Shown here: one piece after another, positions 59,689 through 64,000 of the stretch | Numbering within the stretch: position 1 is the stretch's first letter | Layout of the letters: every line of letters starts with the position of its first letter | Assembly (NCBI RefSeq): GCF_965228805.1 | Contig: NZ_CBDDIE010000003.1 | Location: 1,178,001 to 1,242,000, forward strand | Reading direction: 5' to 3' | Length of the DNA stretch: 64,000 nt | From: JASBTN01 sp965228805 | GTDB taxonomy: Bacteria; Pseudomonadota; Alphaproteobacteria; Rhodobacterales; Rhodobacteraceae | Position numbers and translations under genes: made by a program | Notes under the pieces: model-generated | Database searches by the model: none | The model's input: only the letters and a program-made list of their open reading frames with translations | What the model was told of the DNA's origin: nothing

Positions 59689-61325
59689 GCGACGACAAAC
59701 TTCTCAAGGTCCGCAACCTCAAGATCGGTGCAACGGTCTATCCGCCGGGCGAAAAGCCCAAGGATATCGAGATCGTGCACGGTGTCTCCTTCGACCTGGA
59801 AAAGGGCAAGGTGTTGGGGCTGATTGGTGAATCCGGTGCCGGCAAGTCGACCATTGGCCTGTCCGCCATGGCCTACGGGCGTGGCGGGGTCGAGCTGACA
59901 GGCGGCGAGGTCTGGGTCAACGGCCGCAACATCCTGGACACCTCGCTGAAGGACCTGCGCGCCCTGCGCGGGACCGAGGTGACCTATGTGTCGCAATCGG
60001 CGGCGGCCAGCTTCAACCCGGCCAAGAAGATCATGGACCAGGTGACCGAAGCGGCCGTCAGCCAGGGCAAGTTCTCGAAAAAGGACGCTGAAGCCAAGGC
60101 CATCGAGCTGTTCAAGAAACTGGGTCTGCCGGACCCGGAGAACATCGGGGATCGTTACCCGCACCAGGTCTCGGGCGGGCAGCTGCAACGCTGCATGACC
60201 GCGTTGGCGCTGTGTCCCGAGCCTGATCTGGTGGTGTTCGATGAGCCGACGACTGCGCTGGATGTGACGACCCAGATCGACGTGCTGATGGCGATCAAGG
60301 AGGCCATTCGCGATACCGGCGTTGCCGCGCTCTATATCACCCATGACCTCGCCGTCGTGGCCCAGGTGTCCGATGACATCATGGTGCTGCGCATGGGCGA
60401 CACGGTGGAATACGGCACGGTCGATCAGATCATCAACGCCCCGCAGGAGGAGTATACCAAGGCGCTGGTCTCGGTCCGCTCCAACGAACACCCGGAAAAG
60501 CCGCCGACCCCAGAAGCGGTGCTGAAATGCGAACACATCACCGCGCGCTACAAAGGCACGAACTTCGACGTGTTGCATGATGTGAATGTCGAGCTGCACC
60601 CGGGGCAAACCCTGGCCGTTGTTGGTGAATCCGGGTCCGGCAAGTCGACGCTTGCGCGCGTGATCACCGGCCTGCTGCCGCCGCGCGACGGGCGGATCGA
60701 GTTCGATGGGCGTGAGCTGTCCCGCGACATGGAAAGCCGCACGCGGGACGACCTGCGCGAGCTGCAGATGATCTATCAGATGGCGGACGTGGCGATGAAC
60801 CCGCGCCAGACCGTCGGCACGATCATCGGCCGCCCGCTGGAGTTCTATTTCGGCCTGAAAGGGGCGGAGAAGCGCAAGCGGATCGTCGAGCTCTTGGATG
60901 AGATCGAGATGGGCGAGAGCTTCATCGACCGCTATCCGGCCGAGCTGTCGGGTGGGCAGAAACAGCGTGTCTGCATTGCCCGCGCGCTGGCGGCCAAACC
61001 CAAGCTGATCATCTGCGATGAGGTGACCTCGGCGCTGGATCCGCTGGTGGCGGAAGAGATCCTGAACCTGCTTCTGAATCTGCAGGAGATCGAGGATGTG
61101 GCCTATCTGTTCATCACCCACGACCTGGCCACGGTGCGCGCCATCGCGGACAGCATCGCGGTGATGTATCAGGGCAACCTGGTGCGCTATGGCACCAAGA
61201 CCGAGGTCCTGAGCCCGCCGTTCGACGATTACACCGACCTTCTGCTGTCCTCGGTGCCGGAAATGCGCCTGGGCTGGCTGGAAGAGGTGATCGCCAACCG
61301 CAAGATGGAAAGCGCGGGGAACTGA
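59685..61325 (+). CDS. ABC transporter ATP-binding protein, fused DppD-DppF type
   Basis: 546 residues with two complete nucleotide-binding domains: Walker A GESGAGKST near residue 45 and signature VSGGQLQRC near 162; then Walker A GESGSGKST near 315 and signature LSGGQKQRV near 425. Walker B sequences are DLVVFDEPT and KLIICDEVT. The second motif has V in place of the usual P. A fused dimer drives one peptide-type importer. ATG 59685 overlaps the permease stop. Confidence 0.94.
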   Translation: MSDDKLLKVRNLKIGATVYPPGEKPKDIEIVHGVSFDLEKGKVLGLIGESGAGKSTIGLSAMAYGRGGVELTGGEVWVNGRNILDTSLKDLRALRGTEVTYVSQSAAASFNPAKKIMDQVTEAAVSQGKFSKKDAEAKAIELFKKLGLPDPENIGDRYPHQVSGGQLQRCMTALALCPEPDLVVFDEPTTALDVTTQIDVLMAIKEAIRDTGVAALYITHDLAVVAQVSDDIMVLRMGDTVEYGTVDQIINAPQEEYTKALVSVRSNEHPEKPPTPEAVLKCEHITARYKGTNFDVLHDVNVELHPGQTLAVVGESGSGKSTLARVITGLLPPRDGRIEFDGRELSRDMESRTRDDLRELQMIYQMADVAMNPRQTVGTIIGRPLEFYFGLKGAEKRKRIVELLDEIEMGESFIDRYPAELSGGQKQRVCIARALAAKPKLIICDEVTSALDPLVAEEILNLLLNLQEIEDVAYLFITHDLATVRAIADSIAVMYQGNLVRYGTKTEVLSPPFDDYTDLLLSSVPEMRLGWLEEVIANRKMESAGN

Positions 61326-61342
61326 TCCTCGTAACGGATTGA

Positions 61343-61372
61343 AGGGGGCTGCTGAAAGGCGGCCCCTATTCT
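61343..61372 (+). terminator. probable terminator of the ABC operon
   Basis: AGGGGGCTGC-TGAAAG-GCGGCCCCT (imperfect stem) followed by ATTCTT. Confidence 0.55.
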
Positions 61373-61480
61373 TGTGCAATTCCTGTCGCAAAAGGACCAA
61401 CCTTGGCGCGACCTGGCATAAAACGGTGATCTGGCCCCACTAGGCTCAACCAAACCGACGCGCATAAAGGAGACCGCGCA

Positions 61481-62314
61481 ATGGACCGGAAACTTCTGCT
61501 GATCATTCTGGACGGGGTGCCCTGGCGAAATTGGCGCCGCCTGTTCGGCAACCTGGAAGGCTGGGTGGACAGCGGCGAGGCACAGCGCTGGAAGATGCGC
61601 GCGGTGCTGCCGTCGACCTCGGCCAGCTGTTACGCCTCGATCCACACCGGGGTGACGCCGCAGGAACATGGCTGCACCGGCAATGGCAATGTCTTCCGCC
61701 TGTCCCATCCCGACATCTTTTCCGAAGTGCGCAAGGCGGGTGGGGTAACCGGGGCGGTGACGCACAGCTTCTGGTCCGAGTTCTTCAACCGCCACCCTTT
61801 CGATTACGTACGCGACATCGAATATGACGAGCCCGAGAGCATGACGATCAACCATGGCCGCTTCCATTCGATGACCGGCTATGGGCACGCCAATCAGATG
61901 ACGCCCTCGGACGTGGACCTTTATGCCACGCTCACCAGCCTGTGCCAGCGTCACGGGTTGGACTATGGCATCCTGCACACCTGTACGCTGGACAGCATGG
62001 GGCACCGGTTCCATCATGATTGCCCGGAGATGGACCACGCCTGTTTCGTTGCCGACGAGATGCTGGCCCCCTTCATCCGAAAGTGGCGCGAGGCGGGATA
62101 CGAGGTGATCGTGACCGCTGACCACGGCCAGGACGAGCGCGGCCATCATGGCGGGCACAGTGAGCTGCAGCAGGACTTTGCGCTCTATTACTTCGGCGAA
62201 GCGGAAGGGCCGGACTATGACGAGCGGCTGGACCAGCTGCAGCTGGCCCCGACCATTCTCAAGCGTCTGGGCGTGCCGATCCCCGAGACGATGAAGGCCA
62301 AACCCTTCCTGTAA
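61481..62314 (+). CDS. type I phosphodiesterase/nucleotide pyrophosphatase (alkaline phosphatase superfamily)
   Basis: 277 residues. The metal-binding Asp is in LLIILDGVPW, the nucleophile region is LPSTSASCYASIHTG, other metal ligands are TLDSMGHRFHHD and TADHGQDERGHHGGH. It hydrolyses a phosphodiester or phosphomonoester. No signal peptide, so probably cytosolic. It lies after the ABC operon with its own 155-base upstream gap and may act on the imported compound. Confidence 0.87.
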   Translation: MDRKLLLIILDGVPWRNWRRLFGNLEGWVDSGEAQRWKMRAVLPSTSASCYASIHTGVTPQEHGCTGNGNVFRLSHPDIFSEVRKAGGVTGAVTHSFWSEFFNRHPFDYVRDIEYDEPESMTINHGRFHSMTGYGHANQMTPSDVDLYATLTSLCQRHGLDYGILHTCTLDSMGHRFHHDCPEMDHACFVADEMLAPFIRKWREAGYEVIVTADHGQDERGHHGGHSELQQDFALYYFGEAEGPDYDERLDQLQLAPTILKRLGVPIPETMKAKPFL

Positions 62315-62317
62315 GCG

Positions 62318-64000
62318 CTACTTGGCTGCGGCGGCCTTGGCCGCATGCTGCGCCTTGAACCACTTGCGCTCGCCCAGCATCAGCATGGCGGGCGTGACAA
62401 CCAGGGTCAGCACGGTGGCAAAGACCAGCCCACCGGCGATGGCGGAACTGAGTTCCGTCCACCATTGCGACGAGGGCGCGCCGACCTGGATCGTGCGCGC
62501 GCCGAAGTTGATGGTCAGCGCCAGCACCATCGGCATCAGCCCCAAGGCGGTGGTGATCGAGGTCAGCAGAACGGGACGCAGACGTTGCGCACCGGTGCGC
62601 AAGACGGCCTCCAACGGCGGCAGACCGGTCCGACGCAGGTCGTTGTAGGTGTCGATCAGCACGATATTGTTGTTCACGACGATGCCCGCCAGGGCAATCA
62701 CGCCGATCCCGCCCATGACCACGCCGAAGGGCTGGCCGGTGATCAAGAGCCCGCCCAGCACCCCGGCGATCGAGAAGACGATCGCGCTCATCACCACGAA
62801 GGCCTGGTAGAAGCTGTTGAACTGCAGCAGAAGCGTGGCGAACATCAGCACGATGGCGGTGATGAAGGCGCCAACCAGGAAGGTCATGGCGTCGGCCTGT
62901 TCCTCGGCCTCACCCGCGAAGCTGTGGGTCACGTCGCCGGGCAGACCGGCCTCGGATATGGCGGCCTCCAGCGCAAGGATCTGGTCGTTGACCAACAGGC
63001 CGGGGGCGACGTCCGCCTCGATGGTGATCACGCGGCGCTGGTCGTCATGGGTGATCTGGCCAGACCGGGGAACCGGTTCGAAACGCACGAAGTTGCTGAT
63101 CGGCACCAGGCCTGCGGCGGTGGGGATGCGCAGGGTTTGCAGCTCGTCCAGGGTGCGGTCCTCGGACGGGAATCGCACGCGGATATCGACCGACCCATCC
63201 ACGTCATCGGGGCGATAGGTCGCCACGCCCACACCTTGCGTCAGCAGCTGCACCGCCTGGCCCAGCTGGGCGACGTCGGCGCCGAAGCGCGCGGCCTCTT
63301 CGCGGTCCAGAACCAGCGCCCATTCAACGCCGGGCAGGGGGCGGGTGTCGGTCACATCGGTAAAGCCGCCGATCCCGTCCATCAGTGCACGCACCTGTTC
63401 TGTGGCGACAGTCAGCGCTGCCCGGTCGTCGGAGGCCAGGTTCAGGTTGACCGGCTTGCCGGATGTAGGCCCTTCGCTTTGTGTTTGCACCTGCACCACG
63501 ACGCCTGCGATGTCGGACATGTCGGCGCGGATCTCGGGGATGATCTCGGCCACCTTGCGGCGGGTATCCCAGTCGTTCATGCGCAGTTGCAGGGTGCCGA
63601 TGATCTCGGCGTCGTCGCGGTCGGACAGGACCGTGCGGGCATAAACCGTGTCGATTTCGGCATGGCCGATCAGGCGTTCTTCGACCTGGCGCACCAGGGC
63701 GTCGCGTTCCCAGATCGAATAATTGTCGCGCGCGCGCACCTCGATCACCATGGCGCTGGGCTCGGGTTCGGGGAAGAAGGCCAGGCCCCGGCCGAACTGC
63801 CCGTAGATGCCGAACCCCGCCAGCAGGGCGGCGACGGCCAGCATGACCACTGCGCCGGGACGCAGGATGGCCCATTGCAGCAGGCGGATATAGGCGCCGG
63901 TCAGCCCGGGAATGTCGCGCGGATCGCCATGTTCGGCGGCTTGCAGTGTTGCTTTGGCGCGGGCGGATTGCGGTTGCCTTCGGCCGATGATGCCGCCCAG
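62318..64000 (-). CDS. RND efflux transporter (AcrB/MexB family), C-terminal part
   Basis: The frame is open to the window edge; 560 residues of the C-terminal half are present. It shows a membrane helix (VVMLAVAALLAGFGIYGQFG), the second porter region (PEPEPSAMVIEVRARDN, TGASLP-type loops), then GMIVVNNNIVLIDTYN, FNSFYQAFVVMSAIVFS, and the last helices with TTALGLMPM. It pumps lipophilic compounds with a periplasmic adaptor and outer-membrane channel, which are not in the window. Only the N-terminal half is missing. Confidence 0.93.
   Translation of the reverse strand: MGGIIGRRQPQSARAKATLQAAEHGDPRDIPGLTGAYIRLLQWAILRPGAVVMLAVAALLAGFGIYGQFGRGLAFFPEPEPSAMVIEVRARDNYSIWERDALVRQVEERLIGHAEIDTVYARTVLSDRDDAEIIGTLQLRMNDWDTRRKVAEIIPEIRADMSDIAGVVVQVQTQSEGPTSGKPVNLNLASDDRAALTVATEQVRALMDGIGGFTDVTDTRPLPGVEWALVLDREEAARFGADVAQLGQAVQLLTQGVGVATYRPDDVDGSVDIRVRFPSEDRTLDELQTLRIPTAAGLVPISNFVRFEPVPRSGQITHDDQRRVITIEADVAPGLLVNDQILALEAAISEAGLPGDVTHSFAGEAEEQADAMTFLVGAFITAIVLMFATLLLQFNSFYQAFVVMSAIVFSIAGVLGGLLITGQPFGVVMGGIGVIALAGIVVNNNIVLIDTYNDLRRTGLPPLEAVLRTGAQRLRPVLLTSITTALGLMPMVLALTINFGARTIQVGAPSSQWWTELSSAIAGGLVFATVLTLVVTPAMLMLGERKWFKAQHAAKAAAAK

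Noticed and set aside
59307..61400. 697-codon frame antisense to the ABC ATPase
   Set aside because: It mirrors the strongly supported ATPase gene; composition artefact.

Overview
The window reads as chromosomal DNA of a high-G+C alphaproteobacterium of the order Rhodobacterales (Roseobacter/Rhodobacter group). The main evidence is the RegB-SenC-RegA redox regulatory locus with its diagnostic motifs, the tsaE-amgK-murU-addB-addA-trxA gene order, the hemD-mitofilin-HemY block, and TakP-type TRAP and peptide-type ABC uptake systems. Almost every base is coding. Genes overlap by ATGA/TGATG junctions, and several convergent pairs overlap at their stops. I see no insertion sequence, prophage, CRISPR array or rRNA, and one tRNA.

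Layout. 1-5.1 kb: end of a sulfotransferase-like gene, a membrane protein, SCP2, GNAT, argG, ilvA. 4.8-7.0 kb: an Hpt protein divergent from a receiver-PP2C phosphatase, then a NUDIX gene. 7.0-11.0 kb: hslO, CoA pyrophosphatase, CCA-adding enzyme and an RNA m5U methyltransferase, tightly coupled. 11.0-13.3 kb: envelope genes (two L,D-transpeptidase-fold proteins, a CAP-domain lipoprotein, a 60-aa membrane peptide). 13.3-25.2 kb: a long leftward series, regB, PAS protein, tsaE, amgK, murU, addB, addA, trxA. 25.3-27.4 kb: senC, regA and two unknown genes rightward. 27.3-31.1 kb: a small ORF, a LysR regulator, GNAT, HD hydrolase, GT8 and a small secreted protein. 31.2-36.0 kb: ahcY, extensin-like, an outer-membrane barrel, a stand-alone trpB paralogue, DUF2853. 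36.1-39.2 kb: a candidate small RNA, a 25-aa membrane peptide, EVE, YciI, gpsA, tsaD. 39.2-42.9 kb: hemD, mitofilin-like, HemY-like, then tRNA-Thr. 43.0-44.4 kb: an AT-richer accessory gene of PIN-like type inserted between tRNA-Thr and ilvD. 44.4-49.0 kb: ilvD, GMC oxidoreductase, divergent LysR. 49.3-54.2 kb: a TRAP transporter whose large permease has a ~330-residue helical tail. 54.2-62.3 kb: CocE-type hydrolase, a complete peptide/opine-type ABC transporter and a phosphodiesterase. 62.3-64.0 kb: C-terminal part of an RND pump.

How the genes work together. RegB, SenC and RegA form the global redox switch. TsaE and TsaD both serve tRNA t6A synthesis. AmgK and MurU are expected to recycle MurNAc next to several wall-active genes. 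AddA and AddB form the double-strand-break helicase-nuclease. ArgG, IlvA, IlvD and TrpB are amino-acid enzymes. The right third is uptake and catabolism.

Most unusual signals: (1) a short oriented motif, roughly GGAATAGAGACTGTTT, found eleven times inside unrelated genes, ten in one orientation, five of them within addA/addB; (2) a promoter-plus-13-bp-terminator small-RNA candidate near 36.2 kb, beside a 25-codon membrane-peptide gene; (3) the PIN-like gene beside tRNA-Thr; (4) the tailed TRAP permease; (5) a 12-bp-stem terminator buried in the first codons of the extensin-like gene.
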